A DNA stretch of 64,000 bases. It comes from Acidilutibacter cellobiosedens (GTDB lineage: Bacteria; Bacillota; Clostridia; Tissierellales; Acidilutibacteraceae). Made by a program: the position numbers and the translations under genes. The DNA lies in contig NZ_CP035282.1 in assembly GCF_004103715.1 (NCBI RefSeq), forward strand, positions 3,310,501-3,374,500, given 5' to 3'. Shown here one piece after another: positions 31,753-41,125 of the stretch. The stretch's first letter is position 1. Every line of letters starts with the position of its first letter. The notes under the pieces were generated by a model that saw only the letters and a list, made by a program, of their open reading frames with translations, was not told the DNA's origin and made no database searches.

Positions 31753-32866
31753 ACATGCCCTCCTCTCCCCTTCTTCAAGTCATCGCTGGTTAAACTGCCC
31801 TCCCTCTCTAAGACTCGGCCAGAAATACGATGATACAACAAGTAGTTATGCAGCTGAAGGAACTGAAGCTCATCTATTAGGAGAGTATAAATTAAAAACC
31901 CTTTTAGGTATGAGAGCTAAAGACCCTACTGCTAATCTTGAATACTACAATGAAGAAATGGAAGAATGTGCTGAAAGCTATGCTACCTATATTCTAGAAC
32001 TTTTAGAGGATGCAAAAACAAGATGCTCTGACCCTTTAATCCTAATAGAGCAAAGATTAGATTATTCAAAGTATGCTGAAGGCGGCTATGGTACTGGGGA
32101 CTGTATTATTGTTTCAGATGACACACTTCATGTAATTGATTATAAGCATGGTACAGGAATTCTAGTTGATGCCAATGACAACTCGCAGATGAAATTATAT
32201 GGGCTTGGAGCATTAGAGCTTTTTGATGGTATTTATGATATTGAAACTGTATCTATGACCATCTATCAGCCCAGAAGAAACAATATAAGCACCTTCACCC
32301 TTTCAAAAAATGAACTTTATAAATGGGCTAATGAGGTTTTAATACCTACAGCTAAGCTTGCCCTTGATGGAGAAGGAGAATTTAAATGTGGTGATTGGTG
32401 TGTTTTCTGTAAAAGTAAGCATGAATGCAGACATAGAGCTGAATATAATCTTGAGCTTGCTAAGTATGAATTTAAGCTACCACCTATTTTAGAAGATGAA
32501 GATGTAGAAGAAATTCTAAGTAAAATCGATGAACTTGTATCCTGGGCATCTAATATTAAAGACTATGCTTTACAATCCGCACTTCGTGGCAAACAGTGGC
32601 ACGGCTTTAAACTAGTCGAAGGAAGAAGTAACAGAAAATATATTAATGAAGAAGAAGTTATTAAATTAGTTAAAACAAATGGCTATGACCCTTATGACCA
32701 TAAAATCAAAGGAATCACAGCTATGGAGAAAACATTAGGAAAAGCTAGGTTTTCAGAATTGTTATCAGACCTAGTAGAAAAACCAAAAGGTAAACCTACT
32801 CTCGTTCCTGAGAGTGATAAACGACCAGCTATTAATACAGCTGTAGATGATTTTAAAGAAAATTAA
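31745..32866 (+). CDS. DUF2800 Cas4/RecB-like nuclease
   Basis: This 373-aa protein belongs to DUF2800. It opens with HALLSPSSSHRWLNCPPSLR, has a RecB-type nuclease core (DCIIVSDDTLHVIDYKHG, about 118-136) and a cysteine cluster CGDWCVFCKSKHEC (about 217-230). That cluster resembles the Fe-S-binding cysteines of Cas4 and AddB nucleases. It is expected to process DNA ends during phage replication or recombination, together with the DUF2815 protein downstream, to which it is translationally linked. Complete. Confidence 0.85.
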   Translation: MSKHALLSPSSSHRWLNCPPSLRLGQKYDDTTSSYAAEGTEAHLLGEYKLKTLLGMRAKDPTANLEYYNEEMEECAESYATYILELLEDAKTRCSDPLILIEQRLDYSKYAEGGYGTGDCIIVSDDTLHVIDYKHGTGILVDANDNSQMKLYGLGALELFDGIYDIETVSMTIYQPRRNNISTFTLSKNELYKWANEVLIPTAKLALDGEGEFKCGDWCVFCKSKHECRHRAEYNLELAKYEFKLPPILEDEDVEEILSKIDELVSWASNIKDYALQSALRGKQWHGFKLVEGRSNRKYINEEEVIKLVKTNGYDPYDHKIKGITAMEKTLGKARFSELLSDLVEKPKGKPTLVPESDKRPAINTAVDDFKEN

Positions 32867-32879
32867 GGAGGACAAATTT

Positions 32880-33443
32880 ATGAGTAAAAATACTAATCCA
32901 ATGAAAGTTATAACAGGACCAGAAACAAGATGGTCATTTGCAAATGTATGGGAGGCAAAATCAATAAACGGTGGTACACCTAAGTTTTCAGTATCACTAA
33001 TAATTCCAAAGTCAGATACTAGAACTCTTAACAAAATTAAGGCTGCTATTGAGGCTGCTTATAAAGAAGGCGAAGGTAAATTAAAAGGTAATGGTAAAAC
33101 TGTACCCCCTCTATCTTCTATTAAGCAACCTTTAAGAGATGGCGATGTTGAAAGACCAGATGACGAAGCTTATGCTAATTCATATTTTGTAAATGCAAAT
33201 TCAGCAACTGCTCCAGGTATTGTAGATAGTAATCTTGACCCTATTCTTGATCGCTCTGAAGTTTATAGTGGTGTATATGGCAGAGCTAGTATTAACTTCT
33301 ATGCCTTTAATAGTAACGGAAATAAGGGAATTGCCTGTGGTCTTAACAATCTACAAAAGATTAAAGATGGAGAATCTCTTGGTGGCAAATCAAGAGCTGA
33401 GGATGACTTTGCAACTGATGTAGATGATGATTTCCTTTCATAA
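32880..33443 (+). CDS. DUF2815 phage DNA-binding protein
   Basis: This 187-aa protein starts at ATG 32880 behind AAGGAGG. It matches DUF2815: MKVITGPETRWSFANVWEAK, KFSVSLIIPKSDTRTL, YFVNANSATAPGIVD and VYGRASINFYAFN. The family has an OB-fold-like single-strand-DNA-binding character and is constantly paired with DUF2800 and a family A polymerase. The acidic C-terminal tail (EDDFATDVDDDFLS) resembles SSB tails that recruit partners. Role in replication is inferred. Confidence 0.8.
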   Translation: MSKNTNPMKVITGPETRWSFANVWEAKSINGGTPKFSVSLIIPKSDTRTLNKIKAAIEAAYKEGEGKLKGNGKTVPPLSSIKQPLRDGDVERPDDEAYANSYFVNANSATAPGIVDSNLDPILDRSEVYSGVYGRASINFYAFNSNGNKGIACGLNNLQKIKDGESLGGKSRAEDDFATDVDDDFLS

Positions 33444-33453
33444 AACTTTGAGG

Positions 33454-33476
33454 GCAGCAGGATTGAATCTTGCTGC
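33454..33476 (+). promoter_or_regulatory. Intergenic hairpin before DNA polymerase
   Basis: GCAGCAGGATT and AATCTTGCTGC are near-perfect arms (one G-U pair) between the DUF2815 stop and the polymerase ribosome site. It joins a set of stable hairpins at early-gene boundaries, probably setting relative expression. Confidence 0.5.
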
Positions 33477-33505
33477 TTTATCTATATCTAAGAAAGGAGA
33501 GTTTA

Positions 33506-35446
33506 ATGAAAACATTAGAAATTGATATAGAAACTTTTAGTAGCATCAATCTTTCAAAATCTGGAGTTTATAGATATGTTGAGGCTCTTGATTTTGAAAT
33601 TTTACTATTTGCTTATTCCATTGATGGCGGGGATGTTAAAGTCATTGATTTAGCAATGGGTGAAAAGATACCAAAAGAAATTTTAGATGCATTAACTGAC
33701 CCTAATATTATTAAATGGGCCTTCAATGCTAATTTTGAACGCATTTGTCTATCTAGGTATCTGGGATACCCTACTGGAAAATATCTTGACCCTTCATCAT
33801 GGAGATGCTCTATGATTTTGTCTGCTTATATGGGACTTCCCCTTTCTCTTGAAGGTGTTGGTACAGTTTTAGGACTTGAAAAACAAAAGCTTAAAGAAGG
33901 AAAAGATTTAATAAGGTACTTTTGTACTCCTTGTAAGCCTACTAAAACTAATGGGAAAAGGACTAGAAATCATCCCTACCATGACCTTGAGAAATGGTCA
34001 GCTTTTAAAGAATATAACAAACGTGATGTGGAGACGGAACTAGAAATTCAAATGAAACTCTCGAAATTTCCTGTTCCTGAACATATATGGCATGAATATC
34101 ATTTAGACCAAGAAATTAATGATAGAGGTGTACTTCTTGATTTAGATTTTATAAAGAATGCAATAGAAATTGGCGACCACTCTCGCACTAAATTAATTGA
34201 TGAAATGAAAGCATTAACAAATCTTGAAAACCCAAATTCAGTACAACAATTAAAAGGTTGGCTTGCTGAAAATGGTCTTGAAACTGAAAGCCTTGGAAAA
34301 AAGATTGTTTCAGAATTATTAGAAACAGCTACTGGAGATTTATCAAAGGTATTAACTCTTAGGCAACAAATTTCAAAATCATCCGTTAAGAAATATCAAA
34401 CTATGGAAAATGCTGTAGGCTCTGATAATCGTGCTAGAGGAATGTTTCAATTTTATGGTGCAAATAGGACAGGAAGATTTGCAGGTAGAATTTTGCAACC
34501 TCAGAACCTTCCTAGAAACAATATTCCTGATTTATATGAAGCTAGGGAATTAGTTCACACAAACAATATAACTGCATTAGATATGCTTTATGATTCTATA
34601 CCAGAAGTTTTATCCCAGCTTATTCGTACATCCTTTATTCCAAAGGCTAATCACAAATTTATAGTCGCAGATTTTTCTTCTATTGAAAGAGTTGTTCTAG
34701 CTTGGCTTGCAGGTGAAAAGTGGGTTCTTGATGCCTATGAAAGAAAAGAAGATTTATATATTGCTACTGCAAGTCAAATGTTTGATGTACCTATTGAAAA
34801 AATAGACAAAAAGAGTCCCTTAAGAGATAAAGGGAAAGTAGCTGACTTGGCCTGCGGTTATGGTGGCTCCGTTGGTGCATTAATTTCCATGGGTGCTCTT
34901 GATATGGGACTTGAAGAATATGAGCTTAAACCCCTAGTTGACTCCTGGAGACTTGCCAATTCTAATATAGTTAATTTTTGGTGGGATGTTGATAGAGCAG
35001 TTCTTAAAACTGTCAGAGAAAGAACTACTACCACTACTCATGGCATTGAGTTTTCTTATAAAAGTGGAATGTTATTTATTACACTCCCATCTGGTAGGCA
35101 ACTATCCTATGTTAAACCCAAAATTGGGGTCAGTAAGTTTGGCTCGGATTGTGTAACTTATGAGGGTCTTGGTGGAACTAAGAAATGGGAAAGGATACAG
35201 TCCTATGGACCAAAGTTTGTGGAAAATATTGTTCAAGCAATTAGTAGGGATATTCTAATTTTTTCTATGGAGAAATTAAGACATTTTTCTATAGTAATGC
35301 ATATTCATGATGAGATTATTATTGAGGCTGAAAAACATATAACTGTAGATGAGATTTGTAAAATAATGTGTCAAACTCCTCCATGGTCAAAGGGCTTAAA
35401 ACTCCGAGCTGAAGGCTTTGAAGGAGACTTTTACAAAAAAGATTAA
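33506..35446 (+). CDS. Phage family A DNA polymerase
   Basis: This 646-aa polymerase starts at ATG 33506 behind AAAGGAG. It has an N-terminal 3'-5' exonuclease (EIDIETFSS at 4-12; WAFNANFERICL around 75) and a Pol I-type polymerase domain: YGANRTGRFAGR, motif A VADFSSIERVVLAW (about 386), motif B region ADLACGYGGS and motif C MHIHDEIIIE (about 598). No 5'-3' exonuclease domain is present, as usual for phage enzymes. It is the replicative polymerase of the prophage. Confidence 0.93.
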   Translation: MKTLEIDIETFSSINLSKSGVYRYVEALDFEILLFAYSIDGGDVKVIDLAMGEKIPKEILDALTDPNIIKWAFNANFERICLSRYLGYPTGKYLDPSSWRCSMILSAYMGLPLSLEGVGTVLGLEKQKLKEGKDLIRYFCTPCKPTKTNGKRTRNHPYHDLEKWSAFKEYNKRDVETELEIQMKLSKFPVPEHIWHEYHLDQEINDRGVLLDLDFIKNAIEIGDHSRTKLIDEMKALTNLENPNSVQQLKGWLAENGLETESLGKKIVSELLETATGDLSKVLTLRQQISKSSVKKYQTMENAVGSDNRARGMFQFYGANRTGRFAGRILQPQNLPRNNIPDLYEARELVHTNNITALDMLYDSIPEVLSQLIRTSFIPKANHKFIVADFSSIERVVLAWLAGEKWVLDAYERKEDLYIATASQMFDVPIEKIDKKSPLRDKGKVADLACGYGGSVGALISMGALDMGLEEYELKPLVDSWRLANSNIVNFWWDVDRAVLKTVRERTTTTTHGIEFSYKSGMLFITLPSGRQLSYVKPKIGVSKFGSDCVTYEGLGGTKKWERIQSYGPKFVENIVQAISRDILIFSMEKLRHFSIVMHIHDEIIIEAEKHITVDEICKIMCQTPPWSKGLKLRAEGFEGDFYKKD

Positions 35447-35464
35447 AAAACTACTACGGAATTT

Positions 35465-35504
35465 GGCAGGTACTGTCCTTTAGTTAATAAGGGCATTACC
35501 TGCC
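35465..35504 (+). promoter_or_regulatory. Intergenic hairpin after DNA polymerase
   Basis: GGCAGGTA (35465-35472) and TACCTGCC (35497-35504) form the outer stem; GTCCTT and AAGGGC pair inside. It shares the CTACTACG...GTCCTTTAG skeleton with the hairpin at 31357. Confidence 0.5.
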
Positions 35505-35527
35505 TATTAAATTTTGGAGGTGTTTTT

Positions 35528-35761
35528 ATGTTTTATGTAAAAGAAAAAGTCAGCCCTTCAGTTGATGTAACTGTAGATATTCATGATGACAATGTCTTTT
35601 GTACCTGTCCTAATTGTGGGTGCGAAGTAGAAATTGACTTAGTGGAGCTCTTTGGTAATGGCGAAGGTGATTTGTATGGCACATCTGTATATTGCAGTGA
35701 ATGTAGCAAAACAAAATTAAAAGAGTTAAAGAAGCGAGGTATCCAATATGACAATAAGTAA
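35528..35761 (+). CDS. Small zinc-ribbon protein
   Basis: This 77-aa protein has two CxxC-type pairs (CTCPNCGCE and YCSECSK), so it probably binds one zinc. Small zinc-ribbon proteins are common between polymerase and primase genes in phages; no specific role is known. It overlaps the next gene by 14 bp, indicating coupled translation. Confidence 0.6.
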   Translation: MFYVKEKVSPSVDVTVDIHDDNVFCTCPNCGCEVEIDLVELFGNGEGDLYGTSVYCSECSKTKLKELKKRGIQYDNK

Positions 35762-36143
35762 ATTTAATCAAGAAGGATACTATGACCCTACTCCTTATGA
35801 AGCTTTAAAGAAAAAATATCTTCCCCTTGTTTATATTGCCTCTCCCTTCTCAGGTGATATGGAAAGAAATATTAAAAAGGCTCAGGGCTATTGTAGGTTT
35901 GCTATAAGTAAAGGATATATTCCTATAGCTCCTCACCTTCATTACCCTCAATTTTTAGATGATAAGGATATGGATGAACGAGAACTTGGACTCCGCTTTG
36001 CTCTTATACTACTTGGCAAATGTGAAGAATTGTGGGCCTTTGATAGAGTTTCTAAGGGAATGGCTGAAGAAATTGCTAAAGCCAAAAGAAGAAATATGCC
36101 AATAAGATACTTTAATTCTAGATGTGAGGAGGTTTCAAAATGA
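35748..36143 (+). CDS. DUF4406-like nucleoside deoxyribosyltransferase fold
   Basis: This 131-aa protein reads VYIASPFSGDMERNIKKAQG, then GYIPIAPHLHYPQFL and CEELWAFDRVSKGMAEEI. This is the signature of the DUF4406/DUF7768 group within the nucleoside 2-deoxyribosyltransferase fold. These phage proteins presumably bind or hydrolyse nucleotides during replication, but no activity is proven. It is tightly linked to both neighbours by overlaps of 14 and 4 bp. Confidence 0.75.
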   Translation: MTISKFNQEGYYDPTPYEALKKKYLPLVYIASPFSGDMERNIKKAQGYCRFAISKGYIPIAPHLHYPQFLDDKDMDERELGLRFALILLGKCEELWAFDRVSKGMAEEIAKAKRRNMPIRYFNSRCEEVSK

Positions 36144-36778
36144 ATGAACTAATTGTAATTGATTATAAAAATAATATTCCTACAGTAAATGGTCGTGAAC
36201 TTCATGAGGCATTAAAAGTTGAAACTAGATATAATGATTGGTTTTCAAGAATGTGCAAATACGGCTTTATAGAGGGAAAAGACTATTACTCAATTTTGAG
36301 TAATAGGTCTGACGGTCTTCCTGGTAAGCCTAGAATTGACCACTCCCTAACCATTTCTATGGCAAAAGAAATCTGTATGCTCCAAAGAAGTGAAATGGGG
36401 AAAAAGTTTAGGCAGTATTTTATCTCCATTGAAGAAGCATGGAACTCCCCTGAAAAAATTATGGAACGTGCTTTATTAATAGCTCAGCAAAAAGCAAGGG
36501 AAGCTGAAATAAAAATACTTGCTTTATCAGAAGAAAATGAAAGTCTTGAAATTGCTTTAAATACCTCCCTCAAGTTTTATACCGTAGCCAAGTACAATAA
36601 TGTTTTCAACATGGGTTGGAATTTAAAAGAATGTCAAAGTATCGGTAAAAGATTATCTGCATACTGTAGGTGCCACTCTATTGAAATAAGAAAATGTGAA
36701 ACAAATGATGAAAGATTTGGAACAGTAAATAGTTATCCATTAACTGCTTGGGAGGACTTTTTGGAGGTGCTTGAATGA
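36140..36778 (+). CDS. AntA/AntB-type phage antirepressor
   Basis: This 212-aa protein has an N-terminal AntA/AntB domain (NGRELHEALKVETRYNDWFS, then FIEGKDYYSI and HSLTISMAKEICMLQRSEMG) and a C-terminal KilA-C-like region with ECQSIGKRLSAYCR. Antirepressors of this kind relieve lysogenic repression, though those lying among replication genes may serve another regulatory role. Overlaps with flanking genes are 4 bp each. Confidence 0.85.
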   Translation: MNELIVIDYKNNIPTVNGRELHEALKVETRYNDWFSRMCKYGFIEGKDYYSILSNRSDGLPGKPRIDHSLTISMAKEICMLQRSEMGKKFRQYFISIEEAWNSPEKIMERALLIAQQKAREAEIKILALSEENESLEIALNTSLKFYTVAKYNNVFNMGWNLKECQSIGKRLSAYCRCHSIEIRKCETNDERFGTVNSYPLTAWEDFLEVLE

Positions 36779-39021
36779 TTAAATTTACCCTATACTCATC
36801 AAATGTTACAGGTAATCTTTCAAACTGCATCTACCCTAAAGAAGTTTTAATAACGGATGAAGTATCTATGGCAGATGCAATTAAATATGACCATGTTTCA
36901 GCTAAATTTAAAAATAATTATAGAAGTTCAGCCAACTTTATTAAGGCTGATAATACTGTACTTGATTGTGATAATGACCATTCAGACGATCCAAATGACT
37001 GGATTACTGTTAAAGATGTGGCTACAACTTTTGAAGATATCCCTTTTGTGGCTGTCTATAGTAGAAACCATATGAAACAAAAAGGAAAAAAATCTCCAAG
37101 GCCAAGGTTTCATATTTATTTCATGATTAAAGAAATTACTGATTCAAATTCATATACAAATTTAAAACAAAAAATTGCTAGGGCCTTCCCCTACTTTGAT
37201 AATAATGCTCTTGATAGTGCTAGATTTATATTTGGTACTAGCACTCCAAATATAGAAATTCATGACGGTAATAAAAGTATTGAAGAATATCTTGATGCTG
37301 CAAGTTTTGAAGATTGGGATGACTCTACTGAAGAAATACAGGAAGGTTCTAGAAATAGTACCCTGTCCCGTTATGCTGGAAAAATTATAGTACGTCTTGG
37401 AAATACAGATGAAGCCTATGCCCTCTTTTTAAAAGAAGCAGAAAAATGTAATCCACCCTTAGATGAAGATGAATTAGATCTTATATGGCATAGTGCTATT
37501 AATTTTGGCAAAAGAATTTCTTCACAAGAAGGATATATTCCTCCAGAAGATTATGGCAGTGAAATACTTCTTAAACCTAGTGATTTTTCAGATGTAGGTC
37601 AAGCTATTGTACTTTCTGAAGAATATAAAGAATTTCTTAGATACTCCCCTTCTACCGATTTCTTAGTATATAACGGTAGCTTTTGGGAGGAATCAAAACC
37701 AAAAGCACAGGCTATTGCACAAGAATTAACCACCAGACAGCTTAAAGAAGCAGAAATTGAAATTAATAATGCTTTAAATGAAATGTCTGATAGTGGTGCT
37801 TTAAATATTGTTATGGAAAAGGGAACTAAAAAGGCAGCAAAGGATTTTAATGAAGTTCAAGATGAATCTTTTAAAAGATATGAATCTGCTATGGCCTATA
37901 AAAAATATGTAATTACTAGAAGGGATTCTAAGAAAATATCATCAGCATTAAAGGAAGCACAGCCTATGCTTGAGATTTTACCTAAGGATCTTGATATTGA
38001 TGGTTTTTTATTAAATACACCAAAGGCTACCTTCGACCTTAGAAAAGGTATTGATTCCAAAATGGATCCTAGCTATTCTCACTTTATTACAAAGCAAACA
38101 AGTGTAAACCCTAATGATAAAGGCATGGACAAATGGCTTGATGCCATTGATGTATTCTTTTGTAAGGATAAAAGTTTAATTGAATATGTTCAAAGAATTG
38201 TAGGACTTGCTGCCATAGGCAAAGTTTATGTAGAAGCCTTAATCATAGCCTACGGTGAAGGCCGTAATGGTAAATCAACTTTTTGGAATGCCATCGCCAG
38301 GGTTCTAGGAAGCTATAGTGGCAATATTTCAGCCGACATTTTAACTGTTGGTTGTAGAAGGAATGTTAAACCAGAACTGGCTGAAGCAAAGGGCAAAAGG
38401 CTCCTTATTGCTGCAGAGCTTGAGGAAGGCATGAGGCTTAATACTTCTAATATTAAACAGCTTTGTTCTACAGATGAAATCTATGCAGAAAAAAAATATA
38501 AAGATCCTTTCAGCTATATCCCTACCCACACCTTAGTTTTATATACAAACCACCTGCCAAAGGTTGGAGCTATTGATGAGGGAACTTGGCGAAGGCTTAT
38601 AGTTATTCCCTTTGAAGCAAAAATTGAAGGAAGTAATGATATAAAGAATTACACTGACTATCTAGTTGAAAATGCAGGTGGTGCAATTCTTACTTGGATA
38701 ATTGAGGGTGCAAAAAAGGTTATTGATGATGATTACAACATAAGTCCACCTAAAAAAGTTAAAGACGCCATTAATATTTACAAGGAAAATAATAACTGGC
38801 TTCATCATTTTTTAGAAGAATGTTGTGAAATTGATGAAACCTATATGGCTAAATCGGGAGAGGTCTATGATGAATACCGAGCCTTTTGCCTTAGAATCGG
38901 TGAATTTACAAGAAGTACAACTGACTTCTATACTACTCTGGATTCACAGAACTTTGAAAGAAAAAGAACCAGTAAAGGGGTCATGGTAAAAGGATTAAGA
39001 TTAAAATCAGAATTCCTATAA
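36775..39021 (+). CDS. P4-family primase-helicase
   Basis: This 748-aa protein has an N-terminal primase-like region (LDCDNDHSDDPNDWITVKD, about 60-80), a zinc-free linker and a C-terminal superfamily 3 helicase. The helicase has Walker A IIAYGEGRNGKST (about 490), Walker B-type LLIAAELEEG and sensor VLYTNHLPK. It primes and unwinds at the phage origin. The AT-rich repeat region directly downstream is a plausible origin for it. Confidence 0.88.
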   Translation: MIKFTLYSSNVTGNLSNCIYPKEVLITDEVSMADAIKYDHVSAKFKNNYRSSANFIKADNTVLDCDNDHSDDPNDWITVKDVATTFEDIPFVAVYSRNHMKQKGKKSPRPRFHIYFMIKEITDSNSYTNLKQKIARAFPYFDNNALDSARFIFGTSTPNIEIHDGNKSIEEYLDAASFEDWDDSTEEIQEGSRNSTLSRYAGKIIVRLGNTDEAYALFLKEAEKCNPPLDEDELDLIWHSAINFGKRISSQEGYIPPEDYGSEILLKPSDFSDVGQAIVLSEEYKEFLRYSPSTDFLVYNGSFWEESKPKAQAIAQELTTRQLKEAEIEINNALNEMSDSGALNIVMEKGTKKAAKDFNEVQDESFKRYESAMAYKKYVITRRDSKKISSALKEAQPMLEILPKDLDIDGFLLNTPKATFDLRKGIDSKMDPSYSHFITKQTSVNPNDKGMDKWLDAIDVFFCKDKSLIEYVQRIVGLAAIGKVYVEALIIAYGEGRNGKSTFWNAIARVLGSYSGNISADILTVGCRRNVKPELAEAKGKRLLIAAELEEGMRLNTSNIKQLCSTDEIYAEKKYKDPFSYIPTHTLVLYTNHLPKVGAIDEGTWRRLIVIPFEAKIEGSNDIKNYTDYLVENAGGAILTWIIEGAKKVIDDDYNISPPKKVKDAINIYKENNNWLHHFLEECCEIDETYMAKSGEVYDEYRAFCLRIGEFTRSTTDFYTTLDSQNFERKRTSKGVMVKGLRLKSEFL

Positions 39022-39041
39022 ATAGCTATTTCCCTCAAAAG

Positions 39042-39230
39042 TGTAGATCAATGTATCTCTCTATTACAACTTTTTCATATAGATAAAAATAAAATATAAA
39101 AATATATATATAAGTTATATAGGTAACCTTCATTGATCTACATACCTACAAAAATTACTGATGAATCTAACTCCCCCAAACACTGATGAATAAAGGGTTT
39201 GGAGATATAAATCAAATTTGAAATTCATCA
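39042..39230. other. Candidate prophage replication origin
   Basis: A perfect 12-bp inverted repeat, TGTAGATCAATG (39042-39053) and CATTGATCTACA (39131-39142), brackets a tract of nearly pure A/T. Then ACTGATGAAT occurs twice (39157-39166 and 39182-39191, 25 bp apart) and ATTCATCA inverted at 39223-39230. Direct iterons plus a melt-prone AT tract next to the primase-helicase gene are the layout of a phage origin. 39022-39257 holds no gene. Confidence 0.5.
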
Positions 39231-39257
39231 TTAAAATATTTAGCAAGGTGAATGTCT

Positions 39258-39548
39258 ATGAAAGAAAAAGCAATCGAACAAAAGCTTGTAAAAGAAATTA
39301 AATTATTAAAGGGTCTATGTTTAAAGCTTTCTTGTCCTGGATTTGCTGGAATGCCTGATAGACTTATCCTTCTTCCTAAAAGAAAGATTGGGTTTGTAGA
39401 AGTTAAAAGACAAGGTGAAAAGCCTAGACCCCTTCAAGTGTCAAGACATAATCTTTTGAAGAAATTAGGTTTTAAAGTTTTTGTCCTTGATGATGAAAAG
39501 CAAATAAAAGAAATAATTGAAGAAATCCTAGGAGGTGATGCCAAATGA
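39258..39548 (+). CDS. VRR-NUC nuclease
   Basis: This 96-aa protein is a stand-alone VRR-NUC domain: FAGMPDRLILLP then IGFVEVKRQGEKPRPLQV, the PD...ExK catalytic residues. Start ATG 39258 is 9 nt from AAGG. Phage VRR-NUC proteins cut branched DNA and usually precede the SNF2-like helicase, as here. Its stop overlaps the helicase start by 4 bp. Confidence 0.88.
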   Translation: MKEKAIEQKLVKEIKLLKGLCLKLSCPGFAGMPDRLILLPKRKIGFVEVKRQGEKPRPLQVSRHNLLKKLGFKVFVLDDEKQIKEIIEEILGGDAK

Positions 39549-40914
39549 AGTTCATACCCCATGATTATCAGAGATATGCTACTGAATATATTGAAAGTAA
39601 GCCTATCTCAGCTATATTTTTGGATATGGGCTTAGGTTAGGAAAAACAGTTCTAACTCTTACAGCTTTAAATAATTTGTTATTTGATAGCTTTGATGCAC
39701 ATAAGGTTTTAGTTATAGCACCACTTCGGGTTGCCAGGGATACATGGCCTGCAGAAATTGAAAAATGGAATCACCTAAAAGATTTAAAATATTCTATTGC
39801 CATAGGAAGTGAAAAGAAAAGAATATCAGCTTTAATGGAAAAAGCAGATATTTATATTATAAATCGTGAAAATGTAAAGTGGCTTATAGAAGATAGCTCT
39901 CTCCCCTTTGACTTTGACACAGTAATTATTGATGAACTTTCATCCTTTAAAAATCACCAGGCCAAACGCTTCCGTTCCTTAATGAAAGTAAGACCAAAGA
40001 TTAAAAGGATTGTAGGACTTACTGGAACCCCAGCATCTAATGGACTTATGGATTTATGGGCTGAATTTAGGCTTTTAGATATGGGAGAAAGACTTGGTAA
40101 ATTCATTGGAAAATATAGAGAAGAATATTTTGTCCCTGATAAAAGAAATCAGCAAATTATCTTTTCATATAAGCCAAAGCTTGGTGCTGAAAAAGCTATA
40201 TATAAAAAGATTTCAGATATAACCATCAGTATGAAAGGGTCTGATTATCTTAAACTTCCAGACTTAATTGTAAATAAGGTAGAAGTTAATCTTTCTGAAA
40301 AAGAAATTAAGACCCTAGATACAATGAAAAAAGATTTAGTGGCAACTATTGATGAAGATGAAATCACTGCTTCTAATGCTGCAGCTCTTTCTAACAAACT
40401 TCTTCAAATGGCAAATGGAGCTGTTTATGATGATAACCAAAACGTGATACACATTCACGATAGAAAGCTAGATGCTTTAGAAGATTTGATTGAAGCTGCC
40501 AATGGTAAACCTGTTTTAATAGCCTATTGGTTTAAACATGACTTAGCAAGAATTACTAAAAGGTTTAAAGTAGAAAGCCTTAATACATCCGATTCCATTA
40601 AAAGATGGAACAATGGACAAATACCAATAGCTCTTATCCACCCTGCTTCTGCTGGACATGGGCTTAATCTACAAACTGGTGGCTCCACTCTTATATGGTT
40701 TGGCCTTACCTGGAGTCTAGAGTTATATCAGCAAACCAATGCAAGACTCTGGAGGCAAGGGCAAACAGACACCGTTGTTATCCACCACCTATTATCAAAA
40801 GATACTATTGATGAACAGGTAATGAAAGCACTTCAAGGTAAAGATGATATCCAATCCGCTTTAATAAATGCTGTTAAAGTAAATCTACAGACTGGAGGAA
40901 ATAAAAATGGATGA
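39545..40914 (+). pseudogene. SNF2-type phage helicase, frameshifted
   Basis: The gene starts at ATG 39545 behind AGGAGGTG and reads MKFIPHDYQRYATEYIES and FLDMGLG, then hits a stop at 39638. The rest (to 40914) continues in another frame with TVLTLTAL, VIIDELSSFKN (DE motif), GLTGTPASNGL and LWRQGQTD, all typical of SNF2/DEAD helicases. The cause is visible: TTAGG is duplicated in tandem (39632-39641) exactly in the Walker A motif; removing one copy restores GLGKT. The protein is therefore split and lacks an intact ATP-binding loop. Confidence 0.88.
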
Positions 40915-41125
40915 TAAATATGAAGATTTAGCAAATGCCATTGTTATTACAGCAGTTAAAGATTATAGGGATGTATTAAAAAAACTAAAAAAGCATCCAA
41001 ATAGTAACTATTTGCAGCATACAAAGAATGAAATTGAACGGTTTTTTCACTCTAAATGGTACTCCGTGCTTACTGATATAGGCCCAGAATTCCTTATAAA
41101 AAAGCTTAATGAGGAGGTCATATAA
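40907..41125 (+). CDS. Small phage protein, unknown
   Basis: This 72-aa protein contains ANAIVITAVKDYRDVLKKLK and EIERFFHSKWYSVLTDIGPE, a pattern recurring in short phage proteins between the SNF2 helicase and the ArpU-like regulator. Probably helical; function unknown. It overlaps its neighbours by 8 and 1 bp, within the same transcript. Confidence 0.6.
   Translation: MDDKYEDLANAIVITAVKDYRDVLKKLKKHPNSNYLQHTKNEIERFFHSKWYSVLTDIGPEFLIKKLNEEVI

Noticed and set aside
39676-40914. Treating the downstream helicase frame as a complete gene
   Set aside because: It lacks a ribosome site and the Walker A motif, and the missing part is present just upstream in another frame with a clear TTAGG duplication between them.
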